From positions 9,748,248 through 9,812,247 of the forward strand of contig QVOM02000021.1 of assembly GCA_003586115.2 (NCBI GenBank): a DNA stretch of 64,000 nucleotides. The letters run 5' to 3'. Source of the stretch: Salvator merianae (taxonomy: Eukaryota; Chordata; Lepidosauria; Squamata; Teiidae). The position numbers were made by a program, and so were the translations under genes. Below are positions 1 through 11,725 of the stretch, piece after piece. Position 1 is the stretch's first letter. Each line of letters opens with the position of its first letter. The notes beneath the pieces were generated by a model. The model was not told the origin of the DNA and did no database searches. It saw only the letters and a program-made list of their open reading frames with translations.

Positions 1-789
1 GGAGGGACAGCAGTGCTTGTAGCATTATTCTTAACATGATGGTAGCATCCCACCATCAAGAGCGCATCTAGGAACCTCTGCCTGAAATCTTAATGGCTGC
101 AGGGAGCCCATCCACCCATTAAGATCTCAGCTAGGGAATCCCTGGCTTCAGTTTTGATGGGTGGGACCACTGAACACAGAAAATAGTCCCAAGGGCAACG
201 GCTTGTGGTTGAGGAGGCAACCAAGGAGACAGATAAATTCTCTTGAGCAGTGGCAGCAGTGGCAGCCACAAGTGGAGAATGGGAGAAAGAGCTCTGAGAC
301 TTCTGTGCACACACATTCATCTTCCCCATTGTAGCATGTTCACGGCACCAGAAAGACTACTATGAGGGCTGATCCTATCATTATGCAAAGTAAAGAATTC
401 ACATCAGAAACACCAGATCTTGCTCAGCACTCCACCTTCGGGTTTTCCTTTCCATTGAAGGACATATCTACGCATACGACATGGCAGCAACAGCAGGTGG
501 AACTGAAGTGACAGAAGAGCAGCAAGGTGCCATTGAACTCCTTTGATCACTCTGAACCGTGCCATGCAGGGCTACACTTGTTCCCTAGCATCCCTCCGCT
601 TCTGGTTTATGGTTTGTCCTGCTCCCCTGGCCCTTCACAGCCTTGCTATATCAGACATAACTGGCCCTACTATTGTATCAACAGGATGCAATAATACTGA
701 ACTGCCAGGCTGGGGACACCATCTTGTTCTCCAGTTTCAGTAGCAAAGAGATGGGCAAACCTGGCTACTCTTAGGCCGTTTCTGCACTC
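1..789. other. Intergenic, nothing recognised
   Basis: Open frames here are short and overlap on both strands without family motifs. I see no repeat family I can name. Confidence 0.5.
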
Positions 790-1035
790 TTTGCTTTGCT
801 TTGCTTTGCTTTGCTTTGCTTTGCTTTGCTTTGCTTTGCTTTGCTTTGCTTTGCTTTGCTTTGCTTTGCTTTGCTTTGCTTTGCTTTGCTTTGCTTTGCT
901 TTGCTTTGCTTTGCTTTGCTTTGCTTTGCTTTGCTTTGCTTTGCTTTGCTTTGCTTTGCTTTGCTTTGCTTTGCTTTGCTTTGCTTTGCTTTGCTGTGCT
1001 TTGCTTTGCTGTACTTTACTTTACTTTACTTTACT
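790..1035. repeat. CTTTG pentanucleotide microsatellite
   Basis: A nearly pure (CTTTG)n tract of about 45 units shifts at its right end to a TTACT pentamer. It abuts a minus-strand LINE-type tail beginning near 1036. Read on the minus strand, the order is LINE tail, then (TAAAG)n, then (CAAAG)n, so the array probably grew from the 3' tail of the retroposon. The tract is open in several frames as a Leu-Cys-Phe-Ala repeat, which is an artefact of the pentamer. Confidence 0.97.
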
Positions 1036-1730
1036 TTAATTTCAATTTCTACCCCGCCCTATACTGAGAGATCCCAGGGCAGCTTACAAAACATACTAAA
1101 AAACTATTACAATAAAACACCATAAAAACATTATAAAACAACATAAAACATACAAACAGCATTACAAAGCTTATAAAACTATACAATAAAAAATAATATA
1201 AAAACATTATAGAAACATTATAAAAAATAGTACATGGTCCCCCAGCACAGCCCAACCTCACCCAACGATAACAGCAGTCCAGCAGCAAAGAGGGGGGCTT
1301 CTCAGAGGGTCAAGGCCCATAAGCCTGGACAAAGAGAAAGGTCTTTACCAGGTGCCGAAACCCAAACAGGGATGGCGCCTGGCGAATCTCGGTAGGGAGG
1401 CTGTTCCACAACCTGGGGGCAGCCACAGAGAAAGTCCTCCCCCTCACCCCACACTAATGCAGGGGAAGGGACCACCAGGAGAGATTCCCCCTGTGACCTC
1501 AGCGTGCAGGCAGCCACATATGGGTGGAGGCGCTCCTTCAGGTAGTCAGGGCCCAAACCATTTAGGGCCCAAAGTCAACACTTTGAATTGAGCCCGGAAA
1601 CATACTGGAAGCCAGTGAAGACTTTTCAGAACTGGCGAGATATGCGCACGGCCTGGTTGACCTGGCTCTGTCAGTATGCTGGACCAAGCGGCTGCCCAGT
1701 CTGCTTTATCCACATGGCATGGGAAAACTT
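1036..1730 (-). repeat. LINE-tail-bearing interspersed repeat (L2-like 3' end)
   Basis: Starts with a sequence that on the minus strand reads as a GTAAGC-GCCCTGGGA type LINE 3' tail, the form shared by squamate L2-like retroposons. An A-rich stretch follows, then a segment around 1390-1600 containing GGCTGTTCCACAACCTGGGG and 'GGGCCCAAACCATTTAGGGC'-like text that I recall as a very common interspersed repeat in lizard assemblies. Class assignment is from memory of consensus sequences and is not firm. Confidence 0.55.
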
Positions 1731-2599
1731 CTATTCCAGCTCAGAACTGTCCCAAGAGGTCCCTATTCTGGATTAGCTGTAGACCTGTTTGAAGAGTTCT
1801 ACAACCATATAAATGCTGTCTGTTCTGGTCCAGGCATCAGTGCCTGGTCTAGAACAAGGAAAACGCCGCAGCCCCATCTTCAAAACTTATGCAATCTTTG
1901 AAGATCATTTTCGGAAACACAGCAAAGAGGTAGAAAAGCTACCTTGGAAGACTGTTCTGTTCAGCCCACCCTTGTGCACCAGATGGTGCCTGGGCAATCA
2001 CTGGTAGGAGCGGGTAATTCCTTGAGTAGGGAGTCAGTTATGTGGCCCAGAACAGCTATGGCACCTTTGCATTGCTGCCAGTGTTGATTTCTGCCCTCCC
2101 AATGTGAACAGAACTTATTTTGTTTGGTCTGGGACAGGCTGGAGTGGGATAGTTAAACTGCTCCAAGTAAGATGAGTGCAGAAACAGCCTTAAATGCACT
2201 CGTGCTCACCTGAGAGAGGCTGATGGTTAGTTTCTAATGAGTGTGCTCTGAAAAGGATGGATAGTGTCATATAGTGTCAAAATTCCTCTCTCCACCTAGG
2301 GTGGGGAAAGAGGGACTGACAATCATCACAGCAACAGTAATTAGTGTGTAAAACAAGTCACACAGATACTGCACTTGAATCTTGGCCCCAGTCAAAGTCT
2401 GGAAGCACTTGAAAGTGCAGCATGCAAATTTCCCAGGCTTCTTTGAAGCTGGAATGGTACAGCAAAACACACCTTGAGCCAACAAACTGTCAAAGAAAGA
2501 TTTGTCATGACATTCAGGCTTCTAGGAGTACTATCATCCCCTTAACCACTACTGCTGGTGAGGTACCCCAAATGGGAAGGAAGCATTTTCTTATTGTCA
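1731..2599. other. Intergenic, nothing recognised
   Basis: A frame running through 1719-1901 and a second frame through 2007 are open, but I recognise no protein family in either, and neither has splice context. The last nine bases (2591-2599) are a possible imperfect target-site copy of the hairpin element that follows. Confidence 0.4.
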
Positions 2600-2763
2600 G
2601 TAGCGGCCCGTCGCTTTAAGGGCAGGTGTTCAGAACCTGCGGGAAGGGGGTGATTGCTGTTCGCAGCTTCAACAGTACGGAGGCCTGGAGGCACCACGAA
2701 CAGTGATCACCCCCTTCCTGTGGGTTCCGAACACCTGCCCTTAAAACAACAGGCCGCCGCTAC
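2600..2763. mobile_element. Hairpin hAT-like MITE, copy 1 (about 164 bp)
   Basis: A foldback element. The left arm begins GTAGCGGCC and contains CTTTAAGGGCAGGTGTTC. The right arm is its reverse complement, ending GGCCGCCGCTAC. Arms pair over about 65 bases around a short core containing AGTACGGAGGCC. TTATTGTCA on the left and TTATTGCA on the right could be a target duplication with one inserted base. The element belongs to the family also seen at 10940, 12100 and 63841, where clean 8-bp duplications support hAT-type mobilisation. No transposase is encoded. Confidence 0.8.
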
Positions 2764-2771
2764 TTATTGCA

Positions 2772-3944
2772 TTTCTATAAATGTTTGTAGTGCAAATTTA
2801 TGGAAACAAACTATAGATAAAGACTTCGTATATGCTTGTATATCTCAAGATATTTATATTTCTATATTATTATTCAAAGAACCTGACAGCTGTGAAAAAA
2901 GAATCCCATTGCTTTATAAAAAGAATGCATTGCCGATTTCTTGATTTCCAGATAAAATAATTCAAAAACAACTGCAATAAGAGAGACACATTTAAAAAAA
3001 AAAATGTTCCACACAATTTAGTAGCTGATGATCTCATTAGCAGCAAGCAATTGTCAAACTATCTCTGCCTGAAGTGAAACGCTGAGTTCTGTGGGAAGTT
3101 GCATTGTACTTTCATCATTATGACTGATCAAACCAAGTGGAAAGAAGGATTCTGTTTCTGATTCAAAAGGTGAAATTACTGTGAAAATGTAATATGAAAA
3201 CCATCTCTGTGAAATACTTACAGAGAGTGGGGAGAAGAGAGTAAATCTGGGCCCACAAGAAGAACAGCAGTTGATGTTTAGTGGAATGCTGATTAACATC
3301 TTCTAAAGATTACAATGAGGACAAAAACAAAGACTTGCGAAAACAAGGAGCTTTCAAGAAACACAGGGTCATAACTGACCTCCCCAAAGCTTACTGATTC
3401 TGGGCAAGTTGCATCAAACTCATTCTCTGTGTAATTTTGACTGATTTTTTTGAAATCCTATCAGCAAATGCAGTCTGAATGAATTCATTTTTAGTTGAGG
3501 CCATCTGTTTTCTTTGAATATACAGATTTAGTTTGCTCCCAGTGCTGCCAGATGGAGCTGCCTATAAATGTGGTGCCAACCATCCATAGTCATTATATAC
3601 AATGGCTTGGGTAGATGTAGCTGCATATGTATGTAGTGGATGAAGATTATCACTGTGCTTCTGCATTTGCGTGAAGTAGATCTCATGGCATTAAACACAA
3701 CAAATTCTGAAAATTCCAAATATTGGTTGTATCTCCACAGGCCATTCACAGACCACGAGAGGGCATTGAAGTCTGCCCATCTCCACAGCAACCCATCCGC
3801 TGAAGGGGCTTAAGGGTGCGTGAGGGGCTTCCATAATCCATGGGAATGTCAGTAAAGCTGTCAAGCTCCTCTCCAGTGCAGTGCAGACAAGCACATTTGG
3901 TTGCCCACACCAAGACACTGTGGTTTCAAGAACATAAAATGTGA
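2772..3944. other. Intergenic, nothing recognised
   Basis: AT-rich sequence with short open frames on both strands and no recognisable coding or repeat signature. Confidence 0.4.
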
Positions 3945-4310
3945 GCAGGATGTGCATGGAAAAAAAATGCACGTTCATTTCACATTAAAGTGAAAACCGT
4001 TTTGTTTCATCACTGAACCATTTAATCAAAAAACTTGTTTTTCACATTTGTTTTCACAAAGACATTTTTTTTTGCAAAGACAAATGCCTTTTTTTATTGG
4101 TAAAATCCCTTTTCATGGGCAAAAACATAGCGAAACATGAAACATGAAGGTTCAATCAAATTATTTATTTTCACAAATGGGAGACTGGTTCAATTCAATC
4201 GAAGTTTTGGTAATGTGAAAAACCGTGTTTTTCTTTTAATGCGGGTATCCGTGAATGCAAAATATTCAATTGAATTTGCAAGCGTAAATCGAATTTTGCA
4301 CATCCCTAGT
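3945..4310. mobile_element. Probable hAT-like MITE, degenerate
   Basis: The right end reads TTTGCACATCCCTA, the reverse complement of a TAGGGATGTGCA terminus. The left end carries AGGATGTGCA with a base missing. This terminus also bounds the well-supported element at 18799-19678. The interior is AT-rich and has several internal inverted stretches built on TTTTCAC and GTGAAAA. I could not find a matching 8-bp duplication, so the left boundary is approximate. Confidence 0.5.
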
Positions 4311-4504
4311 GGTGATTAGTCACGTTGATGCAAGTTTATTGAGTTTATTCTCAAGGAGAATGTACACAAAGCCTGTTTGCCTCCATCTGTTCCAGTGGAA
4401 ACTCATTCCGCTTGGGACAGAGAAAAAGATGGAATGATGTTTGTTTCAGGGCTATGGTAAGCTCCACCCATTTCAGGGTAGGTCTTTGAGTCAACTGTGT
4501 TCAC

Positions 4505-4700
4505 ACATTTCTTTACTTATATTTATATTCCACCCTATACCCAGAGATCTCAGGGCAGGTTACAACCAATATAAAAACACATTTCAAATGAACTCATTGA
4601 AACAACAAATAGCACTGCCTGAAAGGGGTGAAAAGGTCGGTTCTTCAGTCAAAGGCTTGGGTAAAGAGATGCATCTTCACCATGCACCTAAATACATACA
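4505..4700 (-). repeat. L2-like LINE/SINE 3' tail
   Basis: TTTATATTCCACCCTATACC followed by CTCAGGGCAGGTTACAACC is the reverse complement of a squamate LINE 3' tail (form TTGTAA-C-GCCCTGAGA). The body continues as A-rich sequence and ends with a segment shared by related copies (AAAGGCTTGGGTAAAGAGATG). Confidence 0.6.
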
Positions 4701-6544
4701 GTGAAGATACCTGATGTACCTCACAGTGGATGTCATCATTTCACACTAATCCTGACCCAAGACATTTTGCTTCATGAGGTTAGTCCAGGTACTAGACTAA
4801 CGGCTTGATGGTGCTCCAACACTGACAATGGACTAACAACCTACAGAGAACAACAACATGAGGCAGTCCAGACCAGATAGTTTGGTCCTTCAATGAAAAG
4901 GAATGGGTAGAAGAGGGCTTCATAGCAGGGACAGAGAGGCTAAGTAGTGTTACACAGAGTTTCTCTGGGAACTGGAACAGATGGCATCAGAGACCATTTA
5001 CAGGGTTAGACCCTTGCACTCAGGTCAGAATCCCATTCCAGGCAATAGAAATCATTGGAACTCACAGCAGCAGCATGGCACACTCCCCACTTGGGTCCAC
5101 TGACTGAAATGTTTGACAATGTCTGTTTCTCCTGTAAGAACCTCCTTTTGTTAAAAGTTGTTTTGTGCCACAACCTAATCCTGTCATCCTGTTGCAGGAA
5201 GGTGAAACTTAAACTGTTTGAGTTCACACCTTGGGTGAAAGCAGCTGCAAGATTAGCATGTTAATGTGGGTGCTCAAATTTAATAACTGATTGGAGTAAT
5301 GCAACTTGTTTACAGGTTTTGCAATACCTGAATATTGTCCAACTTCCTTGTTATCCTTTTTCCCCGCCTGATCCGATGATAGGTTTTGGGATATAAGAGC
5401 AGGTGTCCTTGGCCACTACATCTCTGGTTTTCACTGGGTTCCACTACATCCTTGGCTTTTATTGGGTCTACTACTACATTGTTGATCATCTCAATGTTCG
5501 CTAACTTCTTCCCAAACTTCATGTACTGTAGATGCTTGTGTTCCAGACAGATGTGTGCCAACCACATCACTCAAATCACTCCAGAGATAAGACTCAACCT
5601 CCCTCTCCTTTCTTAAGGTTTGGTGTGTGTTAAGAAATCAAGTCAACTTGGACCACTGCCATGAGACAAGGGCTAACCATGGACTGCGCATTAACAGCAT
5701 TCTAGTCACTTTTTCATGCATGTGGATGCTGCCTATGAGAACCTATGAGAAAATCCTATTTAGTTTACAGATTACGGCCATGTGATTTGACAGATACCAC
5801 AGGATAGTGGTTCTACATTCCTGTCAAATAGGCAGCTATTGCCTTTCTCCAATGTATAAATTTATTTCTTACAATGGACCACTAGATGGCAGTACTGTAT
5901 GAAATTCAACACAAACTGACTGAATACTATATTTGCTTCTTTTTAAAAAAAAGGCAAGCTTGTGAGATACTGACATTTCAATTACAAAGAATCATAAGCA
6001 ACCTTTCCATTTTAATATCCAATTCAAGTTGTATGCATGGGCCACTTCACTGTAAGACACAAAAAGATTTAGGTTTTTAGTTATTTCAGAGACCAAGACA
6101 TTGGAATTGCTAGTCTTAATGGAAAGTGTTATTGAAACTCAGTTATATTCAATAGAGGGCCATAAACAGTGCTATGAAGTGACCTTTGAATAAGGAAGAA
6201 GAACTACACCGCCTTAGTCTTCTACTCTTGCACAATATACCATACAGTGCCACATTAATGCTGCCAGAGTAGAGCAATCTACTTTGATGATATCTTTCAA
6301 AAATACCTCAAATGGTGAGATTGATGATGGATGAAACTTCTGATGCCTTACTGGGCTCTGCCAGACAGAGACTGCATTTTTTTAGGTTCCCCTTATTTCC
6401 TCCCCCTCCCATTAGAAATTAGTCACTCCTTGCTCAGGGGACACAGAGATCACTGATTTGTATTTGCTCTCTTTCTGGACATGTTGGCATATTATAAAAT
6501 GCACGTAGATTTTGAGTTCTTTGTATCAATGGCTAGCAGAATGG
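4701..6544. other. Intergenic, nothing recognised
   Basis: No supported gene. Open frames near 5055-5264, 5310-5616 and 5886-6080 overlap on opposite strands and show no family signature. Confidence 0.4.
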
Positions 6545-6775
6545 ATGCCTAGGTACTGCCTCCAGGTTGGAGAGACAGGTACGATGCTTCTAAAGGACAT
6601 TTGCAGGAAATTGAGAGCAGGCAAAGGTTTTGCCTTTGTCTTCTGTTTGAGTATGCCCAGAAGCAATTGGTGGACCACTGTGTGAGACAGGATGCTGCAT
6701 TAGACAGACTGTGGCCTGATCCAGTAGGGATCCTCCTATGTTCCAATATTCTTATGAAGAAGAAACTGGACCCTG
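6545..6775 (+). repeat. CR1/L3-like LINE 3' end
   Basis: Contains CTGCCTCCAGGTTGGAGAGA, then CACTGTGTGAGACAGGATGC and TGTGGCCTGATCCAGTAGGG, ending in a TTCTTATG-type tail. This is the 3' UTR sequence typical of CR1/L3-clade LINEs. The same text recurs in both orientations through the window (15235, 28207, 29115, 40468 and 58120). Confidence 0.8.
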
Positions 6776-7154
6776 ACAAGAGTGAGAAGAAGAAAGATCC
6801 AATAACAAATTACCCTTAAAAAGGAAGAAAATGCTACCAGTGGGCAGAAACACACCCAGTTCTGCTGGTCTGAGTCAATAGCCTGTTACTAATTACAGCA
6901 TGGTAATTAAAGCTGGACTCTTGGCAAACATATGGGACATCACTTTGTTGGGTGCAGAGTTCCCTCTAGTGGATTATGCTGGATATTTCAATTAAAATTA
7001 TATGCTGGATACGGCAAGCAATTTGGCTGGGATCCTATCTTTATTATGGAGAGCTATAACATGCCACAGTCCCAACCCTACAGCAGATATCCCATTCATT
7101 GGCTTCACCCCATGCAGATAATCACTGTGGTTAGGAAAGTGTATCCAGAGTCAC

Positions 7155-7500
7155 TATAAAAGCGGCCCCTGCAGGGGAACTGTTTTCACTCCTGTCCTTT
7201 GTCTCTAACATTTATCACCCAAAAGTGATAACTGCCCTTAAGGGAAACTAGCTTTTTGCTGGTTGCTGAGCTTCATGTTGATTTACTTCTGCACTCTGCC
7301 CATGTTCTTGGTCTTAGTGTACACAGTGTGTGGGATGCATCTTGCCTTCCTAGCCTGGGGTCTATTCTACGCTAGCCACGATCCTGATGCTGCTACCTTT
7401 TACAGCCATGCTTTCCTTGTCCTAACCAATGTACATGACCTTATCTCACTGCAACACCCTTGATCTGTTGTACAGGAGAAACTATGCTGGAGTCAATAAA
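7155..7500 (+). repeat. Possible LTR-like or other Pol II unit (TATAAAAG to AATAAA)
   Basis: A strong TATA box (TATAAAAG, 7155-7162) is followed about 335 bases later by AATAAA (7495-7500) without a convincing open frame. The spacing suits the R/U5 part of an LTR or a short exon. I could not find TG/CA ends or a target duplication, so neither reading is secure. Confidence 0.25.
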
Positions 7501-8041
7501 TTCTGACCAATAATTGTGAACTGCAAACGTTTATAGGAGTCCTTGTCTGGACAACCTAAAACATTACACAAATAATTGGCAAGATTTTGAATTCTCTTGA
7601 ATTGTTCAACATACAAAAATGTGATGCACAATGTGATGTGTCCAGATCCTGGGGTTCAGTCAACAAAGCTGCTTGTGGATTCTGGGAATGTGGACCTCCT
7701 TCACTAAGACAAGCCAATTAAGTTATCACAGTGCCTGGCTGTGAAGAACAGACAGTCTCTGCCCTTGCTATCCAAAAGGAGTCAGCCTGTGTCTGCTAAT
7801 CAAAGGTGCCAGGAGACAGGTATAACAGTCATAAAATGTGGGGTTCAGGATTCTTTGGTGGATCATTTTGGGACTGCTATGACAGGAGTTGGACTATAGG
7901 AATCAGGTCTGTGGAAGTCGCTTACATTACATTTGGAGTTCTTTCTGTATAACCTTGAGACAAGCATCATTCCTTCCTATTCTTCTCTTGAAAAATAAAG
8001 AGCCTATTGACTTATCAGCATAGACTCTTGCATCAGTATGT

Positions 8042-8490
8042 GGAAACCAAGGCCCTTTCTGCACTGGGCCTTACTCCGGATTATATCTCAGAATAGAGAC
8101 CTGCCATTCACATCCTAGTAAAGGTGAGCAGCAGGTACAGGGCGGATGGATGCAATGGAGATTGAAAAAGAGCACATACTGCTCCCAATTGCATTCTTTC
8201 TGTCACTGCTTGCTCCTTCCTAGCTGGAAAGATTAATGTGGATTAGATATGGGATGGCAACACTAGCATCCACATACTGCCACCTCTAAAGCCCTTTCTG
8301 CATTGGACCTTACTCTGGATTATATCTCAGAATAGGGATCTGCCATCCACCTGCTGGTGCAGATTACGGTAGGTTCCACCTGGAGCCAGCTGTAGCCTGT
8401 ACTAGCAAGCAAATGGCAGGCCCTATCCCAAGTTACAATCTGGAGAAAGAGTCTAAGTGCAGAAAGAGCTATTTTTTTTAATGTATGTGG
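8042..8490. mobile_element. MITE, GGCCCTTTCTGCACT family
   Basis: The left end is GGCCCTTTCTGCACTGGGCC and the right end is the inverted AAGTGCAGAAAGAGCT. The interior holds two copies of a motif containing CAGAATAGGGATCTGCCATC, at about 8088 and 8326. The same core recurs near 22318, 25735 and 39800. No coding capacity. Confidence 0.6.
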
Positions 8491-10931
8491 ATGCAGCCTT
8501 ATTCATTAGTTTAAATACCTTCTTACTTAAGAACATCTTAAATCCAGCTAGTCTGCATTGTTATTTACCCTTAGTAAACCCAGCATGTGCCTGAAGAAGC
8601 CCCAACAGTCCCCAAAATGAACACTGTCGTGTGATAATTATGCTGCTTCTTATGTGTTTTGATACCATATCTAAATGGAATCCAGATGAGAAGCAATCTA
8701 ATTCTGTTTAAGAGAAAGGTACTGTCTGCTCTGTCCAACGACGGTGAAGGATTTTCTTAACAGTATTTGTAGCGGCATAATGGGGGAAGAGTGTGGCATC
8801 TGAGTGGATGCTCTGCTCTGTCTCCGTTTTGAGTGCGCAATGAAGGTGCAGTGTTGAGCAGACACTGTGCCCTTAAGGCACATTCAGGGCACCGTAACAG
8901 CACCATGCAGGTTCCACCCTTGACTCATCAATGAAGATAATCACTTATTCGTGTGATCATATTATCACACCATGCAATGACATCTGACACCACTCCTTCA
9001 GGCAAAGAAGGAGATGTACGCAGACTCTTAAGGGACCAGGCAGGCACACTAGTTGTGTCTAAATACTGCCATCCCCCCATATAGTGGAGTGCATGGCTTT
9101 TCAAAGTAATTCAGTACATCATTTTATTCCCCCTTGAATGCCCAGTGACTGCCCCAAGAGATTCAAATGGAGATTCAAATCCAGGCGTTCTTAAGCTTCT
9201 TTCACATGGTGCACCTTGGCACACAATGCAGGGTCCATTCTCTGACCTGAGTCTAGCAATTTGGGCCAGGAATGGAAGACACTCCTAGTAGCATGCCAGC
9301 AGTCATCCTACTCTGGCTTTCCTTCGGAGGCTGGGAATGAAAGGTCCCTGCTCTCCAAAGTTGCAGGCTGAGGGAATTTTAGCAGCACACCCAGAAGTGG
9401 CCCCTTGGAGAAGTGCTATTTCCAGATCCAGCAAAATGGCAACAGGTTCCATGTGCCAAAGGGACACTTCATGTGGTGGCTGGAGTGGCCCATGTCCTAG
9501 GACCACTCAGGAGATTGCTTTAAAGTGGCACCCCAGTCCAGGATGGTTTTCACGTCAGGGCGCAGTCCACACAAATTGCCTATGGGAACCACCACTCTGG
9601 CAAGCAGATGCTGCCCTCCAAGGTGTTAACTAGCACAGTGCATAGCTCAACTCTCCAGTTTTCCACGTATGTCTTATGTGTCATCACCAAGAGAACAAAG
9701 TGAGCAGCACATCAGAGCCTAAGCCTATTCTCCCTCCTTTATGCACGCTCCAATCCAAAGTTTGCTAATATGTGCATAATCCATTACGTTCAGTGAGGTC
9801 AACTTTCTGTCAGACTGGGCAGAAAATCAGACTTACAATGACTGTGTCTCTATTACGCAGCAAAGGCACTTCAGGGAAGCAGTTTCCATTACTCCCAATG
9901 GAAACCAGCTGCCCTGAGGGTCTGCTTAAGATGCCTGTACTGTGTAATGGGGATGCAGCCAGTGCCTCACTTATCATTAATAACACCTCTTCTGACCCCT
10001 GGTCCCATTGCCTTTTAGCTACCCTTGACCTCCACCTCACCGGTCCCAATGGGCATTGGTCACACTGCCGGGATCTTTCCTGGGATGATGTGGTTTAGCC
10101 ATGCTCCAGTTAAACCACCTCATTTGGTCCCCAGCTGCACCTATTATGTAGCGAACTGGGTACAAATCAAAGGCAGGTATTTAGTCCCGTTTCTTTTCTT
10201 GCATCAGGGGAGAGAAGAATCTTGTACATTCCTCATTTAAATCAAGCCAACCCAATGCAGCAGTCCTAACTATATGAGAAGCACATCATAGCTATCCATC
10301 AGATTATTTTCTAGATCTTTTGTGACTCAGTATTAAAAAGAAAGGAAAAAAAGCATACAAAAAGCTTTGCATAGGAATATGTATCCAAAAATGCATATTC
10401 TGACAACAAACACTCTGAAAAAGCAGACAGAACCTGTATGAAGGACAGGAGATATACGTAAAATGAATGTAAGGTACATGCTCATTTTTCATTTTTCTTA
10501 CACCATAGAATTAATTTACCTGCACCCATTTCATATTATAGTTTTACACGAACAAAACCCCTTCCTGCTTGTAGCCATTGCATAAAACAGAGGTGGCGAT
10601 CATTAACTTCTGTTTTTGACATACTGTCGGTATGACTCCCGATGTGATGCTGATAAAATGCCAGACAGGAATGGCTGATTAACTGGTTGGGCAGGACTGG
10701 GAGGAAGGGGACAGGACGCGCACCTTGGAAGACCCATCTCCATTTGTCCAAACCACATTTTGGTCCATTGCACACTGGAACACACCTTAGGTAAGTGAAA
10801 AGGGACAGCTCATGGATTGGGGCTTGAAGAAGGGAGAGAAAACTAGGGAAGGGCAAAGCAAGGTTGGGATGGACTCCACTGCCACCTCTTCTTCCGCTGC
10901 CCTCCCAGTCCACTGACAGCAGCAGTGAAGA
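8491..10931. other. Intergenic, nothing recognised
   Basis: Mixed-composition sequence. The frames at 9337-9633 and 9772-10098 are the longest but show no recognisable protein and overlap opposite-strand frames of similar length. Confidence 0.4.
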
Positions 10932-10939
10932 CAGGAAAG

Positions 10940-11033
10940 CAGCAACAGCCTGTGACTTTAATGGTGGGTGTTCGCGCCCTGCGTGCCGTGGCTGTTTGCG
11001 AACACCCGCCCTTAAAGTCACAGGCCACCACTG
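10940..11033. mobile_element. Minimal hairpin hAT-like MITE, copy 2 (94 bp), perfect 8-bp TSD
   Basis: CAGGAAAG at 10932-10939 is repeated exactly at 11034-11041, a perfect 8-bp target-site duplication of hAT type. The element starts CAGCAACAGCCTGTGACTTT and ends with the inverse AAAGTCACAGGCCACCACTG, so nearly the whole 94 bp folds into one hairpin. Inner arms carry GGGTGTTCGC and GCGAACACCC. It lacks the GTACGGAGGCC core found in copies 1, 3 and 4, which fits an internally deleted member. Confidence 0.88.
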
Positions 11034-11041
11034 CAGGAAAG

Positions 11042-11725
11042 GCAACCGAACACATCTTAGGCAGGTGAAAATTAGTTCCTTACCTAATTCCACAATGCAG
11101 GGCATAGCTATAATGTCTCTGGGACACCCCAGAGACTCGCTCCACTCTCAGCCCCCCACTCCACACACACACAATATGCAAAAGAACTAAACTGCCATGG
11201 GCAGCAGCAGCTGGTCCCTCTTTTCTGCTAGCAGCTACCACCCAAGATGCCTTCTTGGGCAAAATATTTGAACTACCCAGAGAGTGGGTGACAGCCTATG
11301 CCTCTTGAAGGAAAGGACTTTGACCTGACTGGCTCTTTCCACTTCAGCCTGGAAAGAGAAATCTTTTTCTGCTCATGCTTACACACTGAAATTGATTCCA
11401 TTATCTTGCTTTGGTAGGCTGGGGCTGGGTCTAGGTGGAGATGGCCCATAAGCAGGTGCAAGAGGGCAAAATAGTTCACCTTGGCCTCACAGAGTGCTGT
11501 TTGCACAGAGTTTGACAGCACTAGATTCAAAGGTGAGGGCAAGAGACCCCCACAACATGTGCTGGAGGACCAGCTTGTGCAAGTGGCTGACTCAGATGGC
11601 TCATGAGCCACTCAAGCCAGCCACACTCCTCTTGCAGATACTTTAGCTGCCTGGATGAAATTACTACGCAGCCAATGCTCCTATTGTAGTTTTCTCAGTC
11701 AGGTTTGAGTGCATTAGGAGCATTA
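11042..11725. other. Intergenic, nothing recognised
   Basis: The minus-strand frame at 11273-11611 (112 residues) is open but I recognise no family in it. No splice or repeat signature was seen. Confidence 0.35.

Noticed and set aside
791..1125. Three overlapping long frames encoding Leu-Cys-Phe-Ala repeats
   Set aside because: They are translations of the CTTTG microsatellite in its frames and have no gene context.
2591..2771. Perfect target duplication for hairpin copy 1
   Set aside because: TTATTGTCA and TTATTGCA need an inserted base to match, so I keep it only as a possible duplication.
10536..11105. Minus-strand frame of 189 residues
   Set aside because: It runs through the hairpin MITE at 10940 and shows no family motif. 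Frames of similar length overlap on both strands.
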